64,000 nt of DNA. Source: Bacteroidia bacterium. Lineage in GTDB: Bacteria > Bacteroidota > Bacteroidia > Flavobacteriales > Flavobacteriaceae. The stretch covers positions 606,963-670,962 of the forward strand of contig JAUIAY010000001.1 of NCBI GenBank assembly GCA_030425285.1. The letters are read 5' to 3'. Positions within the stretch are counted from its first letter, which is position 1. Every line of letters begins with the position of its first letter. This document shows positions 8,179-17,100 of the stretch, in pieces. Under the pieces are notes generated by a model. The model did not search any database. It worked only from the letters and a program-made list of their open reading frames with translations, and was not told the origin of the DNA. Made by a program: the position numbers and the translations under genes.

Positions 8179-9870
8179 ATGAGTAATAAGAAACATCATG
8201 CGAGAACGAGAGCTCAAGAAAGCTCGAATGCTATTGAAAGGATGTACATTACTATGAGGCACTTGTTTAACAGAGGCTTCTACAAACCCATGGGTGTCTC
8301 CGGTGAAACACTTCGCGAAGCCTTACTACTTTTACGCCCTGAAATTTACGGATCCATAGCCGATGACAAAGCCGAACTGGAAGGGCTATTGTATGTTATA
8401 GACAGACTGCCTCAAGGCATTGAAGAATGCACCTTTATTAACCTGACGAGTGATGAGGGCTATGGCAATTCGCACTTCAAGGCTATTATTCCGCCCAAAA
8501 GACGCCGAAACTGCTATCGGATTGATGACGAACAAATGAACATTGAAATCACTAGAGGGCGTTCAGAAATATATGATATTTTGACTCATTTAACCTTTAT
8601 GTTTATTGAGTCTCATAAAATAAGCAAACGGGTGTTAATTGATGAAACTGGTAATACAACCAGAGACTGGGTTAAATTGGAGAAAGCTGTTTTGTCTAAA
8701 AATAAACTTAGCCAAAATGACAGAGAAATTGCCATCACACATACTGCGAATATATTAGGAAGAACTTTTAACGAGTTGAGTCAGGTTTATAACCAGTTTA
8801 GTACCAAAGAGCAACCCGAAAGATTGCTTCATATCGTTTATTGGTTGGGTAAATTGGCTATAGAGGAAATTGTAAATAACAATAAACGAACTGTGACTTT
8901 CAGTCCAGTTTTAAGAGAACGTTTAGGGCATCATATTCACGGTGAAATTTGGGCCGATAATATCAAAAGTATTCTTTTGAAGAATAAACTGATTGACAGA
9001 CCTATTCATGTGATTAGTGCCAATATGCATAGTGTTATGAATACCTTGTTTGCTACGAATCCTTTAAAATCAATAATTGCCAAAAAAGGTGTTTTTGGAG
9101 CATATGAAGATTTGAGCAAAAAAGAAAATGAAGCCTTACGCAATAAAGTAACTAAAGAAGCGTTGCAGAATGGAATGATTTATATTCCTGACACTTCAGG
9201 AACCAATATTGACGTTCAAATTTTTGACATAAACAAAACAGTTATAACAAAACTCGATTTAGAGATTGATAATTCTAAATTAAAAAAAGAGCAACCTGTA
9301 ATTTTAGTTATGGATTACGCCTTTGGGGAACAAGCTTATGAAACTATAGACGAACTTTTGAAGCCCGTGAAAGTGGACGGCAAACATATTTCTTTAAATG
9401 TTTCTTCCATCTCCATTATGGGTAAGGCTGGTATATTGGAAGGTGGCAAAGGAGATATTATGATTCCTTCGGCACATATTTTCGAAGGCACAGCTGATAA
9501 TTACCCTTTTGAAAACGAGTTGAGCAAAACCGATTTAGAAGGCAATGGTGTGAATGTTTTTGAAGGTGCTATGATTACAGTTTTGGGAACGTCTTTACAG
9601 AATAAAGATATTTTGAAATTCTTTTTCAATTCCACTTGGAACGTTATTGGGCTTGAAATGGAAGGTGCCCATTATCAAAAGGCTATTCAAGCAGCATCTA
9701 AAATACGCAAGACTATTAGCCCAAACGTAAAGGTACGCTATGCTTATTATGCTAGTGATAATCCATTGGAAACAGGAAGCACATTGGCATCTGGAGGTTT
9801 AGGCACTTCAGGGGTGAAACCAACATATTTAATTACCAGAAAAATATTACAACAAATATTTAACAACTAA
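8179..9870 (+). CDS. DUF6909 family protein with nucleoside phosphorylase-like C-terminal half
   Basis: The 563-residue cytoplasmic protein (no signal peptide or membrane segment) I assign to DUF6909, a Bacteroidota family of unknown function. The C-terminal part has features of the purine nucleoside phosphorylase/AMP nucleosidase fold: GKAGILEGGKGDIMIPSA (like the glycine-rich GDI region), ITVLGTSLQN, GLEMEGAHY (like the ME-A/G ribose-binding motif) and YYASDNP (like the catalytic SD). These similarities are my reading and not a database result. The N-terminal half (IERMYITMRHLFNRGFYKPM and onward) is unlike anything I recognise. It sits between the GH3 ligase and the Wzz gene, 8 bases before the latter. 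Confidence 0.75.
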   Translation: MSNKKHHARTRAQESSNAIERMYITMRHLFNRGFYKPMGVSGETLREALLLLRPEIYGSIADDKAELEGLLYVIDRLPQGIEECTFINLTSDEGYGNSHFKAIIPPKRRRNCYRIDDEQMNIEITRGRSEIYDILTHLTFMFIESHKISKRVLIDETGNTTRDWVKLEKAVLSKNKLSQNDREIAITHTANILGRTFNELSQVYNQFSTKEQPERLLHIVYWLGKLAIEEIVNNNKRTVTFSPVLRERLGHHIHGEIWADNIKSILLKNKLIDRPIHVISANMHSVMNTLFATNPLKSIIAKKGVFGAYEDLSKKENEALRNKVTKEALQNGMIYIPDTSGTNIDVQIFDINKTVITKLDLEIDNSKLKKEQPVILVMDYAFGEQAYETIDELLKPVKVDGKHISLNVSSISIMGKAGILEGGKGDIMIPSAHIFEGTADNYPFENELSKTDLEGNGVNVFEGAMITVLGTSLQNKDILKFFFNSTWNVIGLEMEGAHYQKAIQAASKIRKTISPNVKVRYAYYASDNPLETGSTLASGGLGTSGVKPTYLITRKILQQIFNN

Positions 9871-9878
9871 CGACAATT

Positions 9879-10937
9879 ATGAGCGATAAACCACAACAAC
9901 AAATTACAAACGATGAGGTAGATTTAGGGCAGCTTTTCAAGCTGATTGGAAACGCCTTTGATCGCTTTATAAGATTCATTTATTCAATACTAAAAGGGCT
10001 TTTCTCTTTGCTTATCTATACCTTAAAGCCCATTATTGTCAATTTTAAAATTATTATAATAGTTATTATTGTTATGGGAGTTTTGGGATACACGTTAGAC
10101 AAGCTTAAGCCTAAAAAATATTCGTCGAGTATGTTGGTGAAACCATATTTTGACTCTAAATACCAATTAGTAAATACTATCAACTATTATAATGCGCTAC
10201 TTGAAAGTGAAGAATATGGTATTTTGTCAGATATTTTTACTCTGTCAGAAGAAGATGTTAAACAAATTTCAAGCTTTGAGATAAACCCAGGCCCTGAAAC
10301 AGAAAACGAACAACTATTACATTATCATAATTTTTTAAAGTCTATTGACAGCACCCAAGCTCTTGATGTTTCATTCAAAGACTTTCTAGAAAACAGAAGT
10401 GTTTATGCAGGAGATTTTTTTGAAATAAAGGTGTCCTCGTTAAAAAAAGATATTTTTCCAAAACTTGAGGATGGCCTTGGTACTTCGTTTACCAATGTCT
10501 ATTCAGAGAAGAAAATGAAAAAGAGAGATTCAGTAATCATCATTCAAAAGCAGAACATTTTACAGCAATTAAATGAAGTTGCGGCACTACAGGATGTGTA
10601 TATAAAAGTTTTGGAAGAAGAATCCAAATCAGCACCAACTGAAATCACAATTGGAGGGGAAGGGCTAGCTCTAAACAAGGATAGGACCCAAACTAGAGAA
10701 TTCGAATTATTGAACACTGAAATTAGATTGAGAAATGAACTTAAGGAATTGGATAAGCAAAAAGTAGAAGAAGATGTGTTTTTTGATGTGATATCTAGTT
10801 TTCAACGTGTTGGAAGCTTGGAATCTGAATGGTATCAAAAATACAAGTTCATTTTACCTGCTTTAGGATTTGTGTTGCTTTGCTTGGTCTATCTAACCAG
10901 AAAACTAGTTCGATACGTCGTTCAATATGAAGCATAA
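9879..10937 (+). CDS. Wzz-like polysaccharide chain-length determinant
   Basis: The 352-residue protein has an N-terminal cytoplasmic amphipathic region, a transmembrane helix at about 52-74, a periplasmic segment rich in coiled-coil-like sequence and a second helix near 322-340 before a short basic tail. This two-helix, large-periplasmic-loop layout is that of Wzz/FepE proteins, which set chain length in Wzy-dependent polysaccharide assembly. There is no C-terminal tyrosine kinase domain. It overlaps rfbB by 11 bases, so the two are surely in one operon. The expected partners (flippase, Wzy-like polymerase) lie 8-15 kb downstream. Confidence 0.82.
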   Translation: MSDKPQQQITNDEVDLGQLFKLIGNAFDRFIRFIYSILKGLFSLLIYTLKPIIVNFKIIIIVIIVMGVLGYTLDKLKPKKYSSSMLVKPYFDSKYQLVNTINYYNALLESEEYGILSDIFTLSEEDVKQISSFEINPGPETENEQLLHYHNFLKSIDSTQALDVSFKDFLENRSVYAGDFFEIKVSSLKKDIFPKLEDGLGTSFTNVYSEKKMKKRDSVIIIQKQNILQQLNEVAALQDVYIKVLEEESKSAPTEITIGGEGLALNKDRTQTREFELLNTEIRLRNELKELDKQKVEEDVFFDVISSFQRVGSLESEWYQKYKFILPALGFVLLCLVYLTRKLVRYVVQYEA

Positions 10938-11982
10938 TAAGGCCATTTTAATAACGGGAGGTGCTGGATTCATAGGCTCTCATGTGGTAAGACTGTTTGT
11001 TAACAAATATTCAGATTATCATATTTACAACCTGGATGCATTGACTTATGCGGGAAACCTAGAGAACCTCCAAGACATTGAAAGCAGTCCAAACTACAGT
11101 TTTTTAAAGGCAGATATAACCAACCAAGAGGAAATAAACGGTTTGTTTGACAAATATCGATTTGATGGGGTCATCCATCTTGCAGCCGAGTCCCATGTAG
11201 ATAGGTCCATTTCAGATCCCTTGGCGTTTGTGAAGACGAATGTTATTGGCACCATGATTTTGCTGAATGCTTTTAAAGATCTATGGCATAATAACTTTGA
11301 AGGTAAGCGTTTTTACCACATTAGCACTGATGAGGTTTATGGAACTTTAGGAGAAACAGGGCTTTTTACCGAAACAACACCGTATGATCCCAATTCCCCT
11401 TATTCAGCTTCAAAGGCGAGTTCCGATCATTTTGTAAGGGCATATGGCGAAACCTATAAAATTCCATTTGTTATTTCAAACTGCTCTAATAACTATGGAG
11501 AGAATCAGTTTCCAGAAAAGTTAATACCGTTGTTTATAAACAACATAATTAACAATAAGCCATTGCCCGTTTACGGTGATGGTAATTATACTAGGGACTG
11601 GTTATATGTTCAAGATCACGCCAAAGCCATAGACTTGGTTTTTCATAACGGAGCCAATAAAGAAACCTATAATATTGGTGGATTCAACGAGTGGAAAAAT
11701 ATCGATTTAGTTAAATTACTATGTCAAGAAATGGACATCAAATTAAACATGCCCAAAGGTGAATCTGAAAGGCTCATTTCATTTGTAAAAGACCGCCCTG
11801 GACATGATTTAAGATACGCTATTGATGCCTCAAAAATAAATAAGGAGCTTGGATGGGAGCCTTCAGTAACTTTTGAACAAGGGCTCGTTAAAACAATCAA
11901 CTGGTATTTAAACAATAAAAAATGGCTTGAAAGCGTCACATCAGGCGCCTATCAGTCTTATTACGAAAAACAGTACACCTAA
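10927..11982 (+). CDS. rfbB: dTDP-glucose 4,6-dehydratase
   Basis: RfbB converts dTDP-glucose to dTDP-4-keto-6-deoxyglucose, the second step of dTDP-L-rhamnose synthesis. It is an extended SDR enzyme with the NAD-binding motif GGAGFIGSHV near residue 10, the active-site STDEVYG (S133-D135-E136) and the YxxxK pair in YSASK (Y159, K163). LAAESHVDRSI and NCSNNYGENQFPEKLIP are diagnostic of the dehydratase. The 351-residue length is standard. It is followed with zero spacing by rfbA; the order rfbB-A-C-D is intact and all four are full length. Confidence 0.96.
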   Translation: MKHNKAILITGGAGFIGSHVVRLFVNKYSDYHIYNLDALTYAGNLENLQDIESSPNYSFLKADITNQEEINGLFDKYRFDGVIHLAAESHVDRSISDPLAFVKTNVIGTMILLNAFKDLWHNNFEGKRFYHISTDEVYGTLGETGLFTETTPYDPNSPYSASKASSDHFVRAYGETYKIPFVISNCSNNYGENQFPEKLIPLFINNIINNKPLPVYGDGNYTRDWLYVQDHAKAIDLVFHNGANKETYNIGGFNEWKNIDLVKLLCQEMDIKLNMPKGESERLISFVKDRPGHDLRYAIDASKINKELGWEPSVTFEQGLVKTINWYLNNKKWLESVTSGAYQSYYEKQYT

Positions 11983-12849
11983 ATGAAAGGAATTATACTT
12001 GCAGGAGGATCTGGTACAAGGCTGCACCCTGTTACACTATCAATTAGCAAGCAGTTGATGCCAGTATATGATAAGCCAATGATTTATTATCCGCTTTCAA
12101 CGTTAATGTATTCGGGTATTCGAGAGATTTTAATAATATCAACCCCAAAAGATTTACCGCTTTTCGAAGATCTGTTGGGAGACGGAAGCAAGTACGGCTG
12201 TAAATTTGAATATGCTATACAGGAAAACCCCAACGGATTGGCTGAAGCATTTATTATAGGTGACGATTTTATTGGAAATGACAAAGTAGCTTTAATTTTA
12301 GGAGACAACATTTTTTATGGAACAGGTCTTTCGTCACTTTTACAAAGCAATAATAATCCTGATGGCGGCATTATTTATGCGTATCGTGTACATGATCCTG
12401 AACGTTATGGTGTTGTTGAGTTTAATGAAGAAGGCCAGGCTATTTCTATAGAAGAGAAACCCAAAAAACCAAAATCCAATTTTGCCGTTCCAGGGATTTA
12501 CTTTTATGACAATTCGGTAGTTGATATTGCCAAATCTATTAAGCCAAGTGATAGAGGTGAACTTGAAATAACAGATGTCAATAAAGCCTATTTAGAGCAA
12601 GGTAAATTGCATGTCAGTATTTTGGATAGAGGCACAGCTTGGTTAGACACTGGAACATTTCAGTCTTTGATGCAAGCATCACAATTTATAGAAGTCATTG
12701 AAGAAAGACAAGGTTTAAAAATAGGTTCTATAGAGGCTGCAGCCTACGAAATGGGCTATATTAATTCTAAACAGTTCAAGGAATTGGCCACACAATTACT
12801 TAAGAGTGGTTACGGCAAAAATTTAATGGGATTATTGAATTCAAAATAA
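11983..12849 (+). CDS. rfbA: Glucose-1-phosphate thymidylyltransferase
   Basis: RfbA makes dTDP-glucose from dTTP and glucose-1-phosphate, the committed first step to dTDP-rhamnose. The N-terminal nucleotidyltransferase signature [20 protein letters not shown] begins at residue 8, and the metal-binding [16 protein letters not shown] and [20 protein letters not shown] motifs are all present. At 288 residues it is the usual length. Its ATG directly follows the rfbB stop, and its own stop overlaps the rfbC ATG (TAATG), typical of coupled translation. The enzyme is often feedback inhibited by dTDP-rhamnose. Confidence 0.96.
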   Translation: MKGIILAGGSGTRLHPVTLSISKQLMPVYDKPMIYYPLSTLMYSGIREILIISTPKDLPLFEDLLGDGSKYGCKFEYAIQENPNGLAEAFIIGDDFIGNDKVALILGDNIFYGTGLSSLLQSNNNPDGGIIYAYRVHDPERYGVVEFNEEGQAISIEEKPKKPKSNFAVPGIYFYDNSVVDIAKSIKPSDRGELEITDVNKAYLEQGKLHVSILDRGTAWLDTGTFQSLMQASQFIEVIEERQGLKIGSIEAAAYEMGYINSKQFKELATQLLKSGYGKNLMGLLNSK

Positions 12850-13406
12850 TGAAGATTCAAGAAACAAAATTAAAAGGTTCTTTTGTAATTGAGCCAAAAG
12901 TTTTTGAGGACAAGCGAGGTTATTTTTTCGAGTCTTTCAATAAAAAGGAATTCAAAAGACAAACCGATCTTGAAATTGACTTTGTTCAGGATAACGAATC
13001 CTTTTCCACAAAAGGTGTTTTAAGAGGGTTGCATTATCAAATAGGTGATTTTGCACAGGCCAAATTGGTTAGAGTGATAAAGGGAAGCGTTTTGGACGTA
13101 GTAGTTGATATTAGAGAAAACTCACCAACTTACGGAGAGTACGTATCAGTTGTTCTTTCGGAAGAAAACAAAAAACAATTTTTTATGCCTAGAGGTTTTG
13201 CTCATGGTTTTGTTGTTTTAAGTGAAACAGCTATTTTTTCCTATAAATGCGACAACTATTATCACCAACCTTCCGAAAGAGGTGTCATTTTTAACGATCC
13301 CGATTTAAGTATCGATTGGCAATTGCCAATAGAAGACCTTATTGTTTCTGAAAAAGATTTAGTTTTGCCTACTTTAGAGCAAATCGAGCTCAATAAAACA
13401 ATTTGA
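12849..13406 (+). CDS. rfbC: dTDP-4-dehydrorhamnose 3,5-epimerase
   Basis: RfbC epimerises C3 and C5 of dTDP-4-keto-6-deoxyglucose. It is a small cupin-fold enzyme of 185 residues. Signatures are FVQDNESFSTKGVLRGLHYQ (with the catalytic His in RGLHYQ), KLVRVIKGSVLDVVVDIR, PRGFAHGFVVLSE and the YKCDNYY segment that carries the active-site tyrosine. It is preceded by an overlapping rfbA stop and followed by rfbD after 18 bases. No unusual features. Confidence 0.95.
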   Translation: MKIQETKLKGSFVIEPKVFEDKRGYFFESFNKKEFKRQTDLEIDFVQDNESFSTKGVLRGLHYQIGDFAQAKLVRVIKGSVLDVVVDIRENSPTYGEYVSVVLSEENKKQFFMPRGFAHGFVVLSETAIFSYKCDNYYHQPSERGVIFNDPDLSIDWQLPIEDLIVSEKDLVLPTLEQIELNKTI

Positions 13407-13424
13407 AGAAATTCTTAAAAGTCA

Positions 13425-14282
13425 ATGAAAACGGTTTTAGTTACTGGGTCTGGAGGTCAATTAGGGAAATGTATTGCGGATTTAGTAGTTAAAAATGGCA
13501 ATATACATTACATTTTTGCCAACCAAGCGAGGCTCGATATTACAGATTTAGATAAAGTCAATGATTTTTTTAATAAAAACAATATTAATTGGTGTGTAAA
13601 CTGTGCAGCTTACACACACGTTGATTTGGCAGAATCGGAAAAACAAAAGGCCTTTAAGATAAACGAAAAAGGTGTTGAGAATTTAGCAACTGTATGCAAA
13701 GCAAGCAACACAAAGCTTATTCATATTTCAACCGATTTTGTATTTGACGGCAGTAAAAAGTTCCTGTATTTGGAGAAAGACAAAACAAATCCCATTAGTG
13801 TTTATGGTCAATCTAAATTAAAAGGGGAAGAAAAGCTTCAAGAGATACTTGACAAATATTTTATCATTAGGACCAGTTGGTTATATTCAGAGCATCAAAA
13901 CAATTTCTTGAAGACAATGCTCCGTTTATCCGAAACAAAAAAGGAAATCAGTGTTGTTGATGATCAAATAGGTACGCCTACTTATGCAGGAGATTTAGCC
14001 CGAGTTATTATTGATATCATTGAAAAGGATTCAAACAGCTATGGTATTTATCACTATTGTAATGACGGACAAACATCATGGTATGGTTTTGCCAAAGAAA
14101 TTTTTAGTTTATCCAGCATAAGTATTAAAATAAATCCAATACCTTCGTCCGATTATAAAACAGCGGCCAAAAGACCCTATTATAGTGTTTTGGATACTAA
14201 CAAAATAAAAAAGGTTTTGGGCTTGGAAATACCCAATTGGGAATTAAGTTTAAAAGCAGCCTTAAAAAAATTACATGAATAA
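13425..14282 (+). CDS. rfbD: dTDP-4-dehydrorhamnose reductase
   Basis: RfbD reduces dTDP-4-keto-L-rhamnose with NAD(P)H to give dTDP-L-rhamnose. It is an SDR-fold protein of 285 residues with the dinucleotide motif TGSGGQLGKCI near residue 7, VNCAAYTHVDLAE, STDFVFDG and the YxxxK catalytic pair in YGQSKLKGE. The product is the activated rhamnose that a rhamnosyltransferase in the locus would use. The last 8 bases overlap the start of cysQ (ATGAATAA), which physically couples rhamnose supply with the sulfate-activation block. Confidence 0.94.
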   Translation: MKTVLVTGSGGQLGKCIADLVVKNGNIHYIFANQARLDITDLDKVNDFFNKNNINWCVNCAAYTHVDLAESEKQKAFKINEKGVENLATVCKASNTKLIHISTDFVFDGSKKFLYLEKDKTNPISVYGQSKLKGEEKLQEILDKYFIIRTSWLYSEHQNNFLKTMLRLSETKKEISVVDDQIGTPTYAGDLARVIIDIIEKDSNSYGIYHYCNDGQTSWYGFAKEIFSLSSISIKINPIPSSDYKTAAKRPYYSVLDTNKIKKVLGLEIPNWELSLKAALKKLHE

Positions 14283-15069
14283 AAATTTAGCAATAGCTAT
14301 AGAAGCATCCCTAAAAGCAGGAAAAGTCATCATGGAGGTGTATGATACCGCCTTTAATGTTGAATTAAAAGATGATAAATCACCATTGACAGAAGCTGAT
14401 AAAAAGGCGAATGACGTTATCAATTCATTTTTGGTTAATACAGACACACCAATTATAAGCGAAGAAAACAAACAGATTGATTACCAAGTAAGAAAGCAAT
14501 GGCAAGATTGCTGGGTTGTAGATCCTGTTGATGGTACCAAAGAGTTTATTAAAAGAAACGGGGAATTTACCGTAAACATTGCGTATGTTGAAGACGGACA
14601 ACCTTCATTGGGTGTTATTTATGTTCCAGCCAGTAAGGTGTTATATTACGCCAATGTTTCTGAAGGGAAATCTTATAAAGCTCAATTGAAGTCCCATGAT
14701 GTCTCAATTCAGGAAGCTATTGAAAAGGCAGAGCTTTTAGAGCCTAAAAATTCTGAATCAGAAATGGTTCAAGTTGTTGGAAGCCGTTCGCATATGAGTC
14801 AAGAAACTTTGGATTTTGTTGAGGAGATTAAAAAAACAGGAAAAACGGTTGAAATTGTATCTAAAGGAAGCTCTCTAAAGTTTTGTCTTGTGGCCGAAGG
14901 GAAAGCAGATGTGTATCCAAGATATGCCCCAACTATGGAGTGGGATACAGCAGCAGGACAAGCAATTTGTAATGCCATAGGTATTCAGGTAATATCCCAT
15001 GAAACAAACCAACCTCTTTTGTACAATAAAGAGAATTTATTAAACCCTTGGTTTGTTGTTTCTAAATAA
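14275..15069 (+). CDS. cysQ: 3'(2'),5'-bisphosphate nucleotidase (PAP phosphatase)
   Basis: CysQ hydrolyses 3'-phosphoadenosine 5'-phosphate (PAP), the by-product of PAPS-dependent sulfotransfer, to AMP, relieving product inhibition of sulfotransferases. It is an inositol monophosphatase superfamily member of 264 residues. The metal-binding signature DPVDGTKEF starts at residue 83 (D83, D86) and the second motif WDTAAGQA is at about 223-230. The upstream acidic ISEEN is also visible. The gene overlaps rfbD and lies 6 bases before the DUF2061 gene. Its presence beside cysC/D/N and two sulfotransferases points to a PAPS-consuming sulfation pathway. Confidence 0.93.
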   Translation: MNKNLAIAIEASLKAGKVIMEVYDTAFNVELKDDKSPLTEADKKANDVINSFLVNTDTPIISEENKQIDYQVRKQWQDCWVVDPVDGTKEFIKRNGEFTVNIAYVEDGQPSLGVIYVPASKVLYYANVSEGKSYKAQLKSHDVSIQEAIEKAELLEPKNSESEMVQVVGSRSHMSQETLDFVEEIKKTGKTVEIVSKGSSLKFCLVAEGKADVYPRYAPTMEWDTAAGQAICNAIGIQVISHETNQPLLYNKENLLNPWFVVSK

Positions 15070-15075
15070 GTTCTA

Positions 15076-15525
15076 ATGGCAAAATACAAGCAAGAATCTC
15101 ACGCTAGAAGCATATTGAAAGGTGTATCGTGGCGCATTGTAGCCACAGCCGACACCATTTTAATAGTTTTACTGATTACTTGTTTAAATGGAAATTGCAG
15201 TATAGATCACGCTATTAAGATTGGCGCAGCAGAGTTTTTAATTAAACTTTTGGTTTATTACTTCCACGAGCGTATTTGGCAATTTGCCCTTAAGGATGGT
15301 GTAGTAACTTCAAAAGAAACACTTTATAAAACAATTTCTTGGCGCGTAGTTGCCACAACCATGACATTCATTATTTCAGGAGCTATCTTAAATGCCTATG
15401 ATGAAATCGCGCTATATATAGCTATTACAGAATTATTTACGAAATTTGCACTCTATTATTTTCATGAGCGTATGTGGCTAAAGCTGCCTCTGGGAAAAGT
15501 AAGAAAGATTTTCAAGAAAAACTAA
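15076..15525 (+). CDS. Membrane protein with two tandem DUF2061 domains
   Basis: The 149-residue protein contains two copies of a roughly 60-residue domain. The first runs from SWRIVATADTILIVLL to AAEFLIKLLVYYFHERIW, the second from SWRVVATTMTFIISGAIL to ITELFTKFALYYFHERMW. Each copy has two predicted transmembrane helices, giving four in total, and ends with the strongly conserved YYFHER-(I/M)-W. DUF2061 has no established function known to me. Its position between cysQ and cysC, within 10 bases of each, suggests a link to sulfate activation, perhaps in transport, but that is guilt by association. Confidence 0.88.
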   Translation: MAKYKQESHARSILKGVSWRIVATADTILIVLLITCLNGNCSIDHAIKIGAAEFLIKLLVYYFHERIWQFALKDGVVTSKETLYKTISWRVVATTMTFIISGAILNAYDEIALYIAITELFTKFALYYFHERMWLKLPLGKVRKIFKKN

Positions 15526-15533
15526 AAACAGGA

Positions 15534-16136
15534 ATGGGCGAAAATATCATCCCACACGATTATCAGATTTCTAGATCAGACAGACAAAAAAACAAAAATC
15601 ATAATTCCTTTTTATTGTGGTTTACGGGTCTTTCGGGTTCGGGTAAGTCAACTATAGCAAATGTGGTAGAACAGGAGCTATTTAAACAAGGTATAAACAC
15701 CTACACTTTAGATGGCGATAATATTAGAAAAGGTATCAATAGTGATTTAACCTTTTCCCCAGAAGATAGAACTGAAAACATAAGACGTATAGCCGAAGTG
15801 GCAAACCTTATGGTTGATGCTGGAATTGTCACTTTAGCAGCATTCGTTTCGCCCTATAAAAAAGATAGAGAGAATATTAAAAGTATCGTCAAAGATGTTA
15901 ACTTTGTCGAGATTTATATTAACACCAGTGTCGAAGAATGTGAACGACGTGATGTAAAGGGTTTATACAAGAAAGCTCGCGCTGGTGAAATAAAAAATAT
16001 GACCGGAATTTCAGCGCCTTATGAAGCACCTGAAAACCCAGATATAGAAATTAAAACCGAAGAAGTATCTGTTGAATTAGCAGTCAAAAAGATACTTGAT
16101 TATATTAGACCAAAATTACAACTCCAAAATGAGTAA
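15534..16136 (+). CDS. cysC: Adenylylsulfate (APS) kinase
   Basis: CysC phosphorylates adenosine 5'-phosphosulfate to PAPS, the universal sulfuryl donor. I choose the ATG at 15534 (200 residues, begins MGENIIPHDYQ) over an in-frame ATG at 15474: the latter would overlap DUF2061 by 52 bases, and 15534 is preceded by AGGA. The Walker A motif GLSGSGKST spans about residues 32-40. DGDNIRKGINSDLTF, EDRTENIRR and FVSPYKKDRE are the family signatures, and the substrate-binding lid GISAPYEAPENP is intact. It is a stand-alone kinase and is not fused to CysN. It overlaps cysD by 8 bases. Confidence 0.95.
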   Translation: MGENIIPHDYQISRSDRQKNKNHNSFLLWFTGLSGSGKSTIANVVEQELFKQGINTYTLDGDNIRKGINSDLTFSPEDRTENIRRIAEVANLMVDAGIVTLAAFVSPYKKDRENIKSIVKDVNFVEIYINTSVEECERRDVKGLYKKARAGEIKNMTGISAPYEAPENPDIEIKTEEVSVELAVKKILDYIRPKLQLQNE

Positions 16137-17034
16137 GTATTATTTAAATTATCTAGACGAGTTAGAAAGTGAAGCTATTTTTGTGCTACGTGAAGTATGG
16201 GCGCAGTTTGATAATCCCGTAATTTTATTTTCAGGAGGGAAGGACTCTATTTTGGTAACACATTTGGCCAAGAAAGCATTTTATCCAGCTAAAATTCCGT
16301 TTCCATTAATGCATGTGGACACAGGACATAATTTTCCAGAAACCATTCAGTTTCGAGACGATATCATTAAGGAATTAGGTGTTCAATTAATTGTGGGTTC
16401 TGTTCAAGAATCTATTGATGAAGGTCGTGTAGCCGAGGAACGTGGTAAGAACGCAACAAGAAACGCTTTGCAAATCACAACGCTTTTAGATGCGATTGAA
16501 GCCAATAAAATAGATTGTGCCATTGGAGGTGGAAGACGTGATGAAGAAAAAGCCAGAGCCAAAGAAAGATTCTTTTCACATAGAGATGATTTTGGCCAAT
16601 GGGATCCAAAAAACCAACGCCCTGAATTGTGGAACATTTTCAACGGCAAACATTTTGAAGGCGAGCATTTTAGAGCTTTCCCAATAAGCAACTGGACTGA
16701 AATGGATGTTTGGAATTATATAAAACGTGAAAATATTGCCATCCCTTCTTTATATTTTGCGCATGAACGCGAGGTTGTTTGGCGACAAGAATCATGGATT
16801 CCTAATTCCGAATTTTTAGTATTAGAAGATCACGAAGAAATAGTCACAAAAAAAATACGTTTTAGAACATTGGGTGATATCACCATAACAGGTGGTATTG
16901 AGTCTGATGCTGATACGTTAGAAAAAATAGCTGATGAAGTTTCTGGTATGCGTCAAACAGAACGCGGTAACAGAAGTGATGACAAGCGTTCTGAATCTGC
17001 GATGGAAGACAGAAAGCGACAAGGTTATTTTTAA
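16129..17034 (+). CDS. cysD: Sulfate adenylyltransferase subunit 2
   Basis: CysD is the catalytic PP-loop ATP pyrophosphatase half of ATP sulfurylase, making APS from ATP and sulfate together with the GTPase CysN. With the ATG at 16129 it has 301 residues, close to the E. coli length, and begins MSKYYLNYLDELE. An upstream in-frame ATG (16096) would add 11 residues inside cysC and is less likely. The PP-loop SGGKDS is at about 35-40, followed by HVDTGHNFPET, GGGRRDEEKARAKER and the C-terminal RQTERGNRSDD and EDRKRQGYF, all typical. The last bases of cysC and the start of cysD overlap as ATGAGTAA. Confidence 0.96.
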   Translation: MSKYYLNYLDELESEAIFVLREVWAQFDNPVILFSGGKDSILVTHLAKKAFYPAKIPFPLMHVDTGHNFPETIQFRDDIIKELGVQLIVGSVQESIDEGRVAEERGKNATRNALQITTLLDAIEANKIDCAIGGGRRDEEKARAKERFFSHRDDFGQWDPKNQRPELWNIFNGKHFEGEHFRAFPISNWTEMDVWNYIKRENIAIPSLYFAHEREVVWRQESWIPNSEFLVLEDHEEIVTKKIRFRTLGDITITGGIESDADTLEKIADEVSGMRQTERGNRSDDKRSESAMEDRKRQGYF

Positions 17035-17052
17035 TCAAAATTATTAATTGCA

Positions 17053-17084
17053 ATACTGCCCCGAAACTTCGGGATATTCAGTAT
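17053..17084. repeat. Nested inverted repeat between cysD and cysN
   Basis: The outer arms ATACTG (17053-17058) and CAGTAT (17079-17084) enclose an inner palindrome CCCGAA-AC-TTCGGG (17060-17073). It is the only GC-rich island in the 66-base gap between cysD and cysN and has no U tract, so it is not a typical terminator. It may be a small REP-like element or an mRNA stability structure. Confidence 0.6.
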
Positions 17085-17100
17085 CTCATATAAAATTATC

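Noticed and set aside
15474-15533. N-terminal extension of cysC from ATG 15474
   Set aside because: It would overlap the DUF2061 gene by 52 bases and adds a sequence that does not fit the APS kinase N-terminus; ATG 15534 has a better context.
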